DNA of 64,000 bases, taken from contig CM031857.1 of NCBI GenBank assembly GCA_018697195.1, positions 90,108,923-90,172,922 of the forward strand, read 5' to 3'. The notes under the pieces were generated by a model, which was not told the origin of the DNA, made no database searches, and saw nothing but the letters and a program-made list of their open reading frames with translations. The first letter of the stretch is position 1. Every line of letters starts with the position of its first letter. Made by a program: the position numbers and the translations under genes. Shown in pieces: positions 26,140 to 38,227 of this stretch. The DNA is from Certhia americana. Its lineage: Eukaryota > Chordata > Aves > Passeriformes > Certhiidae.

Positions 26140-29100
26140 CACACTTATTTTATGTATGAACGCTGCTCTGCATTGAGTTGATGTGAAGTGGATGGATGCT
26201 GAGAGCAAGTGCTGCACATTAAGTCCTTTACCTGACTGGTTTGTTCTCAGGGCCAAGGTCTCTGGAACCCAGCTTTTCCAGTCTGCAGCGTCTGTACGTC
26301 TCATAATATCCACGAGTCTTCTCCTTTAAGTCTTCCATGTTTGTGCAAAGCATCCTGCGAAGCTTTATAGTGTCACAGTGGCTCTCATTTTCCACTAATC
26401 AGTAAAAAGGAGACTTTATTATCATGCAGAAGTAGCAAAATAGTCAAAATACATTTTAAACAGCATCACTTTGTTCACTAAATATACTTCTAGGAAAAGG
26501 TATCTTGTTGTTTATTATACCTATTATACTTCTTTATCACTTCTAATACACACACTGAAATACTGAAGACCTGTAAGTACTGGTGAACATATTTCAACCT
26601 GTCCTGATTTCCTGTTTGAGCTGAATAACACCACACACCTCTCTTTTTTAACCCTCTTTACTAGTGCTAGAGGTATTGCCACTATCCTAACCCACCCAAA
26701 TACTACATAGACCATGTCAGACCTTGATCCCAAGGATTCATCAGTGTAGATGAAACAAGTTAGTGCATGCCTCAAGTATTTAATGGCTAAGTTACTTATA
26801 CTGGTGATCTAAACTACAATCAGCCTGGCATCAGTGAAACAGCCCCTTGTATTATTGGTGAATTTTATACTTTAACAACAGCAAAAATCTCAACAGTAAA
26901 AATACTTTTAAAAATACCTTTACCTTTTACAATGCCCCAAGGGTATTGACGAGCTCTCACCATTTGGTTTCCAATCTTCACCTTCTCCACACTTCCTACC
27001 ACAGCAAACGGCAAATAAGCCTGTAGGAATCATACCAATGAAGTATTATCTGTCAGCATTCTTATGTTAAAACAAAAACACTTCAGAAAAAAATTATGGA
27101 GGAAAACATCCCTTCAGGAAAAGCCAACAGGCAGTTTAAAACCAGAAACCACCACTAGGAGATCAGTAGATAGGCAGTATATACTGATAAAAAGTCAAAT
27201 TACAATAGAAGCAGAAGAAGCAATTGATAGATCCAGATTGGTGCATTGACAACTCAGGGGAACCTCAAGAAGTGGAAATGACAGCAATGCTAAGTTCTGC
27301 ATGTCAGGAGGAATAAGCCCATGCCCCAGCACGTGCTAGGGGCCAACTGTCTGGAAAGGCACTTTGCAGAATAAGACATGGGGGCAATGACCTGGTGAAC
27401 AGCAGGCTATTCCTGATTCAGCAGGTCTGTTCCAATGGCAAAGGCAGAGACCTGCATCCTGAGCTGCACTAGGAAATGTCAGCCCCAAACAGAAAACTGC
27501 TCTAGAACATATGACTCACATTCAATCAGAGCTCATATTCCAGTAGCACTCACGTGACACTCACACATTGGAACCTGTGGCGTGGTTACTGCTGTGGGCT
27601 TGGCACAAAGACAGGCTGGGCACTGACTGCCCACTTGCTGACCCACAACAGCTGACCAAATAAAGAAACACCATTACCTGGAAACTAAATCACTAGCAGA
27701 GCAAGGAAGTGGTAAGTAACAAACCACCACGTTTCCACACAGCAAAAGGACCTGTTCCTGATCAACAGCTGCACATTTCACTCCCTGGCCAGGTAACAGA
27801 GGTTAGTAATGCACAGCCATGGGCTCCAGCATCCTGCCTCCTGTTCCCTACTTTCAAACCTTGGTACACACAAACATGGTCATGTGCACCTACAAACATG
27901 TGCACAAGAGCAGCAAATACAGAGTGCTCAAAGCAAAGACACCTAGCTTCACAGCCTTAGCTGAAAGCTGGCAACTAGCCCTGGGACAATCAGAAAGGAC
28001 AACAGAAAATAAGCCAGAGGTACATCTGACTTTTACATCCCCAGAGAAAATCTGTCCTAATTTCAAAAGAAAGTACTAAATAAAAGAAAAAAAAAAGCAG
28101 GTTGAAGACTTGCTATTGTAGAAAGTTGTAGACATGAGGCACCTAAATACTTTCTCTACCAGATATTAAATTGTATCTGTTGAGGAAAAGAGCAAAGTCA
28201 ATCTGTCCCTCTATAATAGTAATTATATATTAATTAACCAGATATTAGAAAAAACATTGAGAACCTCTTCTCTGTTACAGGTATCAACAACAGAGAGGCA
28301 GGAAGATTTGCAAGTAGGGGAAAAAAAATAAGAGCTCTTTAAGGAGAATAAAGAAACAAACTTTTGACATGCAAACTTACAAGCTTAAAGACAACTGTGA
28401 AAGCAGTGACATTAATCAGCATTGGAGAATGATGCTTTAGTACTGAAATATCAATATTTTTGTCATTTACTTACATTTGTGATGGTATTAATCTCAGAAA
28501 CCGTTTCATCATCAGTGGGAAACTGGTATATCTGGATACCATTACTAACTAAATCACTCATTATTTTCTTCTTGAATTCTTGTAGCTCAGCTTTAGAAAT
28601 GCTGTCTGCTTTGCCTATAACTGGGATAATGTTCACCTATGAATGATATAAATTATATGAAATGTGTGAGACTTCAATTTTGAGGTGACAACTTTTGCAA
28701 AGAGAATTGTTTTCTAATTAGCTGTTTAAAACTCCCTCCACAGTCCAAACCTTTCCAAACCTTACCATCAATTGATATCAAGTTTTCACAAACAATGAAA
28801 AATATTCTCATGGGCATTATTTAACTAAGTAGCAACCAATTATTTAATATAATCCCTTAAAGTTAATTGATTCTAAGAACAAGGAAGGAGGCCTCAGAAC
28901 AAAGTACTCAAAGGAAAGCAATGCCTACTTATTAACTAAATGCCATTAAGTATTCATATCTCTGTTAAAAAAAAAAAAAAAAGGAAAAGAGATTGTTTAG
29001 TTTATAGCAGCAGGGGACATGGCTCAGGTGTTAAATGAAAGCTGACAGTCCAAATACAAAAAGAAAAGGAAGCTGGCTACCACACTGCCTACCCCCAAGC

Positions 29101-32100
29101 CTCTTTCTTGGGTTTCTTTCCAAGAAAATCTTCTTCACCTCACCAGTGCAGAACAGTTTCTCCAGTATCTGACATGAGCAGAGGAATGACAAAGGCTAAA
29201 GCTTCTTGCTTACCAGTCTACACTAATTATTTAGTACACAAAATTCAGTTCTATTAAACTGCCCTATTTCCTAAAAGAGTTATGGTAGCAAATTAGAAGG
29301 CAATAGATGCCAATTTTTTCTTAAAAATACCATCACCACTCCCAAAATATAAATTTTTCAGAACTGAATGGAAAAAATGAATGCAAATATCCAAATATAT
29401 TGAAAGAATAACATAACTCTTCCGGATTTCAGAAGATAAAGAGTATTACAGAGTTCCTTGATCACAGATGCAAAAAGGAAGGAGAGAAAAATAAAAAAAA
29501 AGAAAAAAACATACAGACTTTCTATTCTTCTGAATAGTCTGTCTGAATGGAAATGCCTAAATGTCAAGAACAGATCAAATCAAATTATCTGAGGGACATG
29601 AACTTAGGTTTTCTCCAATATAGGTCTAGAAACGGATGGAACACAGATCCTCAGAAATAAATTAACCTACCTCTACTCTTTTTCAACATGAAAGTTGTCT
29701 TTTCAATGTGAATGTTTTTCAAGCACTCACTAATTAGGAGAGAATTTCTTAAAAAACAAATAGCAGAGAAAGTCTAACAAGGAGAACTGTAAAAAGCAAA
29801 ATCATCAGAAACCGTGATTATAGCTATCAACATTAAGTCACCACAACCGTATAAAAATTGAAAAGCATAAAATTTACTCTGGCTTTAAATAAGCAACAAT
29901 AAAGGAAAAGAAATACATGTATTTGAAATCATTGTTGGTTGCAAGAGCAGGCTAAACTAAGTGTATATTTTTCAATCAACATAAAAATTTATGAAGATTC
30001 TGAAGGGAAAAAACCCAAACTAAATCCCACGATACCTTACTGACTTAACCACAACATGCATACAATTCTGCAAGAATGAATTAGAACTGCAGAGACTCTT
30101 AGTTGAATAATCACTATTTCAATAATCATTATAAGAAAGAGTACAGGAAAATATTCCCTTTGTCTGTGAATGAAACCTGGCTGGTCTGTAGTGATGCCAT
30201 CCTAAGCAAAACTAAAGGATTTTCCAATGTCTAAATGCTAGAGTCCAAATTTTGAGCTAGTCATCCAATTCATAATAGAGAAAAATAAACTGACCATAGA
30301 TACTCTGTGTTTTTCTTCAAGGACTGCAGAGTACAGGATGAACCTAATCTATTCCAAGAACTCTCTCTACCTCTGAGCTGTGTAATGTGCTATTGTTTTG
30401 TAGCAGCAGACCGTAACAAAAGCACACAGTGTACACGGTAGTGGATTTAGGAAGAAACTCAAGACAGCTTTTGACATAGATTTACACATTTGATGGATGC
30501 ATGTGGCTGTACCATCTTCTCTTTATGGAATCCTGAACTCAGTGAATGCACCCAGGGACTCCCACATCCTGGGAAATTCCAAGTTATTAACTGCCACTAG
30601 GAGAATGCAGTACTAAAAGCACCACAACCATGCTCCACAATGAGATGGAAACAAAACTACAGTTAAAGCATACAACTCTTTCTGTGTGTACATGGATATT
30701 TCTGTCATATGATCAGAAAGAATCCACTGCAAAGGGATAAAACAACAGATTATATGTGGTTCATGCTCTCTCTGTGCCAAAGCAGAACTAAAAATATTTG
30801 CAGTAGGTGGCTGGAAGCCAAAATTCCCCAAAGCAGAATTATTTTTTGTTTATTCTGATGAAAGTATTTTCTTAGGATGCTGGGACTCAAAGATCTATAT
30901 TCTTTTCTTTTGAAAGAAACATTGTTTTAAAGGAAGTTCAGAAAAGAGGGCACAATCCAGAAACCATCAACATAACACACAGAAATGACCCTGCTCTCCC
31001 CTACCTTTGTACCACCGTACCTTCCCTCTGCTTGCTCTCTGCTATTGAGAAGCTCAGAATGCAAACTACATCCACAAACAACGTAACAAAAATCCCAAAT
31101 GTGCTTATCAACCATAAATGTGGACTGGACAGCTGATTTAATCCTTGTTATCTCGCAAAAACGTCTCACAAACAAGAAATGCAGAAAGAAAATTTAGTGG
31201 GAGGGGCTTTAGTAAAGAACAAAGGAAAAAGCGAAAAGCATAGCAAATGCATTTAAGTTTCCAAATTTTTCAACATTTCAACATATTAAATCCAAATAAT
31301 AAAAGGTTTCTTAAAACAAGTTAAACATGTAGCTTCACACAGCCCTGTTACAGGAAGAAAGTTAAGGATTTAGAAAATGCAAGTAATTTCACTAGAAACT
31401 GCTATTTTAAAGCTCTCTAAACAAATCAAGATGTTAAAACACTACTGCAGCCTATCACAGAAAAAGTCATGTTGGCAGGGTGTGCTGTTCATGGCCCTTC
31501 ATGCCTCTTTACTTATCTCTAATGAAGATCTTCACAGTGCTGCAGAGCTTTTTATGCCAACCTTCCAGCAGTCCCAAAACTTAAACAAGCTTAATTAGAA
31601 ATACTACAGCACTTATGGTAGGTACCCTATCCAATCTCACTATGATATTTACAGTTTAATAAAAGCAAAGTTGTTGTGGTTCTACTCTTTTTAGTATTTT
31701 TTTAAACTTTGTTGTGCTTCTTTTTTCAGTGTCCGTGCTATATGTCTCTCTCTTTTGATTGCAAATAAACAAGTGATGAACTGCAAGCTACCTGCAGAGC
31801 CCATTTATTCTGAACTCAAAGTGTATCAGTACCAAAAAACATTACAAAACCAAATGCATCAACACAGAACTGAAAGATGGTAGTGGACCTAAAAGCTACA
31901 AGATGCTTTAGAAAGTAAGACAAATTCTTGGAACTGTTTCCAAGTCTTACCTTACTGTCTAGGTTTCTCATAGTTAACAAATCTATGGTTTTTAGGGAAC
32001 GGCCTGTAGGTGAAATGAAATAGAGGCAGACATGGATGCGAGTATCATGGTAGCTAAATAAAGAACGTATAACTTTCAGTTCTTCCTCGAGATAGGCTTC

Positions 32101-35100
32101 AAATTGTGCATCTATATAATCCACTATTGGCTGATAGCTGTAGGAAATAAAATTTAACAACCAGATATTAGCTATTCCTAAACAGAGACAGACTAGGAAG
32201 GGAATTATTTTGTATTGTTCTGTGAATTTTTGCTTTACATGTCAAAAGGCTGCTCAAGTAGGGCAGAAAATTATGTGTACAGACTAATCCTGATTTCTGA
32301 AAAGCTACTCAAAAAAGAATTGTGCATCTAATACAAACAAAATATTTCCTAGCTACCATTAGCGAAAAAACCTACATAAAATTAATTATGATTATAACCA
32401 AACTTCCCAAGTGATGTTTTTAAATTTTTGCAATTAAGTTGTGCAAATACAGAACTCTTAAATATAAGGAAGATACAGCAAACTCTTAGGTGCAATACAA
32501 GAAAAGAAAGAATATGCAACTAATAGGACCAAAAAACAGGATGAACTTTATCTTCTGAAGTACTGTATATGAAAGAGCTCTTAAACAATAGACAAAAACT
32601 AAAACGAGAAATGTTAGAGAATAAACATCTGATTTATAGCAAGTTTAAGTATCCTTTATCCTACTTAAAAAGAAAGTTTTGCTAGATGTAGAAGCAGTGC
32701 ATCCTTACATTTCTTCTGCTCTACAAAGTTTACAAACCAGATCAAATGCTATCTCAATCCAGATGTTACATACAAAATCAAAAGAACAAAAAGGCACTTC
32801 CTATACCACCCATCAAAACCTCTAATAGCTATACTAGTATCCTCTTGCATCTCCTTCACCCAATTCACCAGCAGTAGCTATTTTCCAGTTATATCATAAG
32901 CCACAACTGTTACGATAATCTTAATGTGACTCTCTAACCTTTTATTATATGAGTACCACCATTTAGGCACTCACATAGCATAAATTCTTTACAATTAAGC
33001 TGAAAGAAACAAAATCTGCTGAGACAGTTCAGTTCCTGTAAAAAATTCACAAAAGCAGAGACTCGAAAAAAGTAGTGAAAGACACCAGTGTGATGCCTCT
33101 ACATCTTCCAGCTAAGCTGACACAAAAAACAAAGGCCTTCCGTAATCCACATGTTACTTCCAGTTTAAGGTCTTCAGCAAGTTATAATCAAATTTTTGAA
33201 AAACCCTGTAGATTTAATCTATATAATCTATAGTACTTTATAATCTGCTTGGTTGTTTAAAAACCCTCCCAGTGAACTCCCTGCTTTTCTCCACTCCTAA
33301 GAAACTACTGCATGTACACACATTTATAAAAGATTATATCATAAAGAAAGGGGCAGAGCTCATCTGAATTATAAAATAATTTCTTACATAAGAAGAATAA
33401 TGCGTTTACTTTGGCACTCAGGGAAATCAGTTAACCATCTATTTGGAACACATCTAAGACAACCACTTACTACAAAGCCCAAAGAAAAATCAACTTGCAA
33501 TTAAGACCAAAGCTTCAGCACAACATAGTGACAAGAGGGTTCTTACCTATCTGCTTTGTTCACCTGGTCACCAAATCCCACTGTTTTCACAACGGTCAGC
33601 TTCAAAAGAACATTACTCTCCTGGAGTTCATAAGTCTGGGCTCTAAGTCGAACACTTGACAGAAAATGTGTTGATGGAGAGTTCTCAAAATTGATATTAA
33701 ACAAACTGCTCATCAAGGCTGATTTCCCAATTCCCGTTTCCCCTAAAGTTAAACAGAAGGGTTGGAGAAGACATTTCGCACATCAAATAGACACATAATA
33801 ATCACAGAAAGTGTATACAAAAACTTCTCAACTGATTTCTCTGAGCAAAATATATTTTTTGTGCATTCTCTCAGGGAACGCTAAATATATTTCCATTATT
33901 TTTTTCATCCTACATATAAGGGTAAATTACCAGCTAATGAATAATGAGCCAAACAGTGTCTTGACATTTTAGTTTCTTTAGAAGTTAGTTCCTACAGACT
34001 TTAAAAAGTTAAGTAGCCAGCTGTGAAACCAGAGATTCAACAAAGGGCTTTTAAGAATAAGAGTAAAATATTAGAGCAAAACATTTGATAAGTATAGAAA
34101 CACTTCAGTAATACCACCTTGGAATTTTAGAATTTTTTTTAATCTGAAGGCTCTTTGTTACAAGTGTAAGCCGAGTTTACTAAAAAAAAAAAAAAACCAA
34201 AAGGCTGCTGATAAATTAATAAATAATTGTCATCAATTTTTCATCATTTTTTGGTCTTCACATTGTTTACAAAAATGCTACATACAAACACAAATAAACA
34301 AAGCTGGGAGAAGGGGTGGAATTATAGCTCATGCTTAACATTAAAGACACTGTTTAACACCTGGAGTTAAATTTCAGTTGCTTCCTAAGATGGGTATACC
34401 ACTAAAGCCTTAAAGCACCCAAATACTACCCACCAATGCAAAGAATGTTGAAGCAGAAGCCATGCTTGATGGATTTCCGAAGCAGTTGGTCAGGTAAGCT
34501 ATCAAACCCAACATGTGCAGACAAGGACAAAGTTCGACAGCCAACACTTTCCTACAGAAAAATAATTTTAAAATATCACTTAACAATGGCAATAAATTAA
34601 TTCTACTAGAAAGCAAGAACTTGTTCCTTATGATTTCACATGCAATTAAGAAAAGCCAAAGTCTGAAAAAACCAAAAAAAACCCTGTCAAATCAGCCTTA
34701 TTCCATGATTTGAGAAAAAATTTAAATTTATTTTACAGGACGACTTGCAGGCTTAAAATAAAGTTACCAAATCAAACAACCTTATGAAACGTGCATGAAA
34801 TAAAGTAGACTGAATGAAACAAAGTCCAATTGAAAATGCAAACTGAAAACTGTAGGGAAAAAAATAGATCATGGTTTGCTCTTAGAAATTAGGAAAAAGT
34901 ACTAAAAACAATCTAAGCATCTGAATTCAAAATAGAGAGCATAATCAGAGGAAGGTGTACGTTATCAAATGGAACTCATTCTGAGGAGCTGGAACTGAAA
35001 TTGCTATTTATGTAAAATAAGCCATTATCTACACTCATTATATGCACCAGAACTCTGAGACAGCATTATATCTACTTCATTAGAAATATCTAAAGGTGCA

Positions 35101-38045
35101 CATTCCTTTTCAAACATCAGCTAGCAATCTAGAACCATGACATCAAGGCAGTGAGCATATTAAAATGCATAAGGCTAAAAGGAAATACCTTGATTCATAT
35201 AAATGAACTGTATTTTTAAACAAACATTACATATCAGAAGCAGAAATGGTGACAGGTTCATGCTATCATCTTTCTCTTATATTTCCAATCCACATGGAAT
35301 TGCAAACCATTACTGTTTCCTGTGAAAATGAACATGGTTAACAGCAAGAAATTTTTAAATTTAACATTTAAAAGCCCATCAAAATGACACCTTTTCTAAT
35401 AGGTATGCACAGCAAGTCTCAGAATTCTTGTGGCTAGAAGGATATGGAGATTCCTCACAGCATATACTCATCCTCTTTTTTATTTGCACAGGACTTCCTT
35501 GTAAGGACTTATAGACTACACTTCACTAATGGCACCAACTCTTATTTTAGATTCCTGTGATTAGATAATTCCATTTTACACTAATATGAGGGAAAATGCA
35601 TAAGCCAAGTGAACAACGTAAAGAGAAAATATGACCTCTTTGGGCTTTTAAAAAAAATGTACATTCAAAGCATGTCATAAAACAGAATTTCTCAAGGCAT
35701 TCTACCAGAAGAAACTTACTATTAAAAAATGCTGAGAAACACTGAGAACTGTCAGTTTCCTGTCCACTTAAAGACAGGTGTACCTGAACATCTGAGAACT
35801 CTAGCTAGTCAGTCTGATACTCCAAGCACCTCTACTGCCACTAGGATAAGACAGTCCCCTAACACAAACCATTCAGCCTCCATGCCAAAAATCAGTGCAA
35901 GAGGCTCAGCATGACATGTCACTAGCCTAAATCCCAGTCGTGCTGAGCTACCCCCAAAACCTCTGCACTGCCATTTGTAACTCTCTAATAAAAAAACCCT
36001 CGCAGGAATAAATTTATTTCCTTCTGATGTCCAGGTGTTAGAAAGATAAATTACTTTGTCAGTAGAATTGCCTTGTTAAGGTTTAGGGCTTATGCCTCGA
36101 TGATCTCTGACCTGGAGGAGGTTAACAAAGCTTGGCCAGAGGGATGTGCTAAGGATAATGGACACAAAGAATGCAGAATTTATGGGCCACAAGGACATTT
36201 GGCAGAACTCCCAATATAAGGAAGAAACTAACAAAGCCAACTCAGCAACTATGCTGAAATCAACTCCTGCTGACCATGCTCCAAGGTAATTTTGGCAGGA
36301 GGAGATTGTGTCCACCGACTCATGGACCACCAACTCAAAAGAAGAGAGAGACTGCAAATGTGGGCTAATTAGCATGACAAACGAGAGAATCACTAACCAA
36401 CAGAAGGTAGAACCCTAATTAAGAGAACTGTGCAACTAGTAGCCAATGACCGTTGACTTCCTCGTTTGCTAAAATGTATAAATGTAGTTTTGATGACTGG
36501 ACAGCTAGCATTTTGTGGGTTATCACCTAGCACCATACTCTACACAAACTAGAAGAAAGAAATATAAAGAAGCTTGTCTTAGTGTGTAAATTGCTGCTGT
36601 CCACCAAGCAGCGAGCCCTCATTCAGGACAACACCTCCCTTCCTCTGGGAAGAATCACTGTGTAAACCAATTCCACCTGACAGCAGCTGAAGCATCCTCT
36701 TAATAGAAAAGCAGTAGCCCACGTTTTTCCTTCAGAAATTTTCCAAGGACATTGGGTGTTTGTCCCTCTGCTATTGTCTAACAAATACGCAGAGAAATTA
36801 AGTCTACAAAACTGACCACACGGTATCTGCATTCTTACTACTTCCAAAAGAAATATCACCTAATTGAGAAACAGCACCTACATCACATCTCATTCCTTCC
36901 CTCAACCCCATTTTTAAAGGTTGGTGGCATAACTAATGCATCTGGATTTCTACAGACACCGTACATTGGATGGGGCTCTGAGCAACATGGTCTAGTGAAA
37001 ACTCTCCCTGTCCAGAAGCAGGAGGGTTGGAACCAGACAATCTTTTTGAGATCTCTTCCATTCCAACCCAAACCATTCTATGATTCAATCAAATATTTTG
37101 GTTTATATAAAGTTGTTTTGCCAATTAAAAAAGGCATGAAAAAACCCATAGCCTGAGAAGGCGTAACTTTAAAAATTATTCTTTCAGAAACAAAGAAGCC
37201 AAAAAGAAAAAGCCATCTCTTAAATTTGCCACATATTTCCGACTAAAACTGCACAACACCATGCCGTACCAAAGCAAAAGCTAGGTCTCAGACTACATGC
37301 ATCATTCTATGTAAGCCTCTGCACAACCAGACTAGCAGTCCGAGCAAGACACTACCTTGCTGCTGGTTTGCAGACGTGACTGAAATTTGCCCTCCAAAGC
37401 TCGAAGCTCACCGTAACCGGTGTGTGGTCATGCCGGGGGTGGCTATGCAGAGGCACTGGGGAGGATGCTGTGTCCCCAGCCTTGAGGGGGGACATCCCCA
37501 GGTCACCCCAAAGCTGACTCTTCCTGACCCCGAGTTTTCCACCAGTACCAACAGGTGTAACAACCAGGGGAACGAACGCTCCAGCACTGCCCACTGTGGA
37601 TGGCTTCAATGTCTTCAGAACATAACAGCTTTGCCATTACACACAACTAGTTTTTCACTAGGTAAAATTCAACTTACTACGAAATACGCGATACGCCACG
37701 GGAGCACCAAGAGTGACACCTGAAAACAAGCTCCTTTAACAGTAAGTGTTCTAAAAGCCTGGCAGCTCTGGGAACTAGACGGCGTGAGTGATCAAGGAGC
37801 TTTCATCTCCCATGCTAACCCGACCCCCACCGTGACGCGGCCCTTCCCAGCGCCCGGCACGGACCCGGGGCAGCGAGCTGCAGGCGGCACTTTCACCTCT
37901 TCGCACGGTGCGACCGCCACGCTCCTTCCCCTGCCGGTGCCGGCGCTGCCCGGCCCCTCCGTCCCCTCACCGCGCCGGACTCACCCGCGGCGCAGGGGCT
38001 GCTCACCAGACTTACCGCCTGCTGACCGGCATCGGAAGCGGCCAT
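16433..38045 (-). CDS. SEPTIN10: SEPTIN10: filament-forming GTP-binding septin (9 coding exons, 436 aa)
   Basis: Joining 38045-38016, 34551-34434, 33742-33547, 32137-31951, 28636-28475, 27020-26924, 26394-26232, 19166-19034 and 16657-16433 gives 1,311 nt, with every junction in frame: 436 residues plus TAA. The protein shows an N-terminal septin signature ([11 protein letters not shown]), P-loop GETGIGKS (res 50-57), G3 region TVGFGD (103-108), G4 GKAD (185-188), septin-unique element ([18 protein letters not shown]) and a C-terminal coiled coil (about 325-410). Septins assemble into cortical hetero-oligomeric filaments. The SEPT6-type layout plus SOWAHC next door indicates SEPTIN10 (human about 454 aa). 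Start choice: the first in-frame ATG, with G at -3 and +4; the codon further upstream is TTG. Oddities are a GC donor in intron 8, GKAD for AKAD, and single-residue deletions in the septin-unique element. The paralogue assignment rests partly on synteny. Confidence 0.92.
18452..18865 (-). mobile_element. CR1 LINE 3' fragment in SEPTIN10 intron 8
   Basis: Plus-strand text ACAGAATCACAGAATCATGT, GGGAAAGACCTTTAAGATCA, CTTCCCTGGCCAGCCTGTTC, TTTCCCTAATATCCAGTCTA and CCTCAGCTCCCTCAGCTGCTCC is the antisense CR1 tail. It is therefore inserted in the same orientation as SEPTIN10, about 170 bp beyond the GC donor. Confidence 0.93.
19034..19166 (-). CDS. SEPTIN10: SEPTIN10 coding exon 8 (coiled coil; GC donor)
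   Basis: Residues 318-362: [31 protein letters not shown] and MLEEAEQQ, the first part of the septin coiled coil. The acceptor is AACTTCAG|TCTACAG; using the next AG (TCTACAG) would break frame. No GT donor lies at the required position. The exon ends CAG|GCAAGC, a good match to the GC-AG donor consensus, and only this end keeps frame and family alignment with exon 9. Reading past it adds seven non-septin residues and a stop within about 25 nt. Confidence 0.88.
21422..21562 (+). mobile_element. CR1 LINE 3' fragment in SEPTIN10 intron 7
   Basis: GTGTTCAAGGCCAGGCTGGA, TGGAGCTTTGAGCAACCTGG, TGGTGGAAGGTGTTCC and CAACCATTCTATGACTCC are the sense CR1 3' UTR. It is inserted antisense to SEPTIN10. 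Confidence 0.93.
26113..26139 (+). repeat. Homopolymer A run (A27)
   Basis: Uninterrupted A27, about 90 bp inside intron 7 from the exon 7 donor. On the gene strand it is a T27 run. No retrocopy body adjoins it. Confidence 0.95.
26232..26394 (-). CDS. SEPTIN10: SEPTIN10 coding exon 7 (septin-unique element)
   Basis: Residues 264-317 plus two bases. [40 protein letters not shown] and GPENKPV match the family order. Compared with the common [27 protein letters not shown] pattern, one residue is missing after LRRML and one in the EKTRGYY stretch. Acceptor CTGATTAG, donor GTCAG|GTAAAG. Confidence 0.92.
26924..27020 (-). CDS. SEPTIN10: SEPTIN10 coding exon 6
   Basis: Residues 232-263 plus one base. 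[18 protein letters not shown] and [10 protein letters not shown] are the start of the septin-unique element. Acceptor TTCCTACAG, donor AAAG|GTAAAG. Confidence 0.93.
28475..28636 (-). CDS. SEPTIN10: SEPTIN10 coding exon 5 (G4 motif)
   Basis: Residues 178-231. Begins [18 protein letters not shown]. The guanine-specificity motif is GKAD (185-188), whereas septins normally have [24 protein letters not shown] follows the family closely. Acceptor TTCATAG, donor AAT|GTAAGT. Confidence 0.93.
28637..31950 (-). other. SEPTIN10: SEPTIN10 intron 4 (3.3 kb)
   Basis: AT-rich, with an A-run near 28,966-28,981. No exon, CR1 or RNA gene was recognised inside; short ORFs here lack coding features. Confidence 0.7.
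31951..32137 (-). CDS. SEPTIN10: SEPTIN10 coding exon 4
   Basis: Residues 115-177. [34 protein letters not shown] and LDSK are near-invariant septin core segments. Acceptor TTCCTACAG, donor AAG|GTAAGA; phase 2 to phase 0. Confidence 0.95.
33547..33742 (-). CDS. SEPTIN10: SEPTIN10 coding exon 3 (P-loop and G3)
   Basis: Residues 50-114 plus two bases. The P-loop GETGIGKS starts at the split codon. [20 protein letters not shown] leads into [13 protein letters not shown], where the first G3 position (usually D, N or S) is K102. Septins of the SEPT6 group are known to lack the switch-I catalytic threonine, so this protein probably binds GTP without efficient hydrolysis; that is family knowledge and was not shown here. 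Acceptor AACTTTAG, donor ATAG|GTAAGA. Confidence 0.93.
34434..34551 (-). CDS. SEPTIN10: SEPTIN10 coding exon 2
   Basis: Residues 11-49 plus one base of codon 50. Contains [16 protein letters not shown] and GFCFNILCI, the conserved septin lead-in to the GTPase fold. Acceptor TTCTGTAG, donor ATTG|GTGGGT. Confidence 0.92.
36073..36632 (+). mobile_element. Probable solo LTR of an endogenous retrovirus
   Basis: A unit of about 560 bp whose composition differs from the surrounding intron. It starts around TGTTAAGGTTTAGGG and ends around CATTCAGGACAACA (TG...CA). It includes a TATA-like TGTATAAATG near 36,475, a poly(A)-signal-like AATATAAAG near 36,561 and a 3' portion (GCTGCTGTCCACCAAGCAGCGAGCCCTCATTC) like avian ERV LTR ends. 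A clear target-site duplication was not found, so boundaries are approximate. No internal retroviral genes flank it. Confidence 0.45.
36962..37090 (+). mobile_element. CR1 LINE 3' fragment in SEPTIN10 intron 1
   Basis: TTGGATGGGGCTCTGAGCAAC, ATGGTCTAGTG, AGGGTTGGAACCAGACAATC and CAAACCATTCTATGATTC are the sense CR1 tail. It is antisense to SEPTIN10. Confidence 0.92.
38016..38045 (-). CDS. SEPTIN10: SEPTIN10 coding exon 1
   Basis: Encodes [10 protein letters not shown] (10 residues) and ends in phase 0 at the strong donor GCG|GTAAGT. The start has good Kozak context (G at -3, G at +4). The presumed 5' UTR extends to higher coordinates inside the CpG island. Very short first coding exons separated by a long first intron are usual in septin genes. 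Confidence 0.85.
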
Positions 38046-38227
38046 AGCCCCACCAGGAGAGACAGAGAAGGAGGGAGGAGAGCAGAGAGGGAAGGACGCG
38101 GCCAAAACTGCCGCCGAAGGGGCAAGCCACGCGGCGGGGAGGAGCGCGGGGAGGGGATGCGGCCGCGGCTCCGCCGCCGGGGCGGGCGCTGTTGGCGGGC
38201 GCCTCCCGGCCGAAGGGCGGCGCGGTG

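Larger units (their letters stand above)
19167..26231 (-). other. SEPTIN10: SEPTIN10 intron 7 (7.1 kb)
   Basis: The longest intron of the gene, AT-rich. It holds a sense-strand (plus) CR1 end at 21,422-21,562, an A-run near 22,291, a T-run near 23,621 and A27 at 26,113-26,139. No further exon was recognised. Confidence 0.75.
34552..38015 (-). other. SEPTIN10: SEPTIN10 intron 1 (3.46 kb)
   Basis: Bounded by GTAAGT and TTTTCTGTAG. It contains a probable LTR (about 36,073-36,632), a CR1 fragment (36,962-37,090) and, near its 5' end, the edge of the CpG island. No further exon was recognised inside. Confidence 0.8.

Noticed and set aside
36076..36393. 105-codon minus-strand ORF
   Set aside because: Lies inside the probable LTR and has no recognisable protein content.
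38046..38105. In-frame upstream extension of SEPTIN10 exon 1
   Set aside because: The codon at 38,105 is TTG, not ATG. The first ATG, with good Kozak context, is at 38,045.
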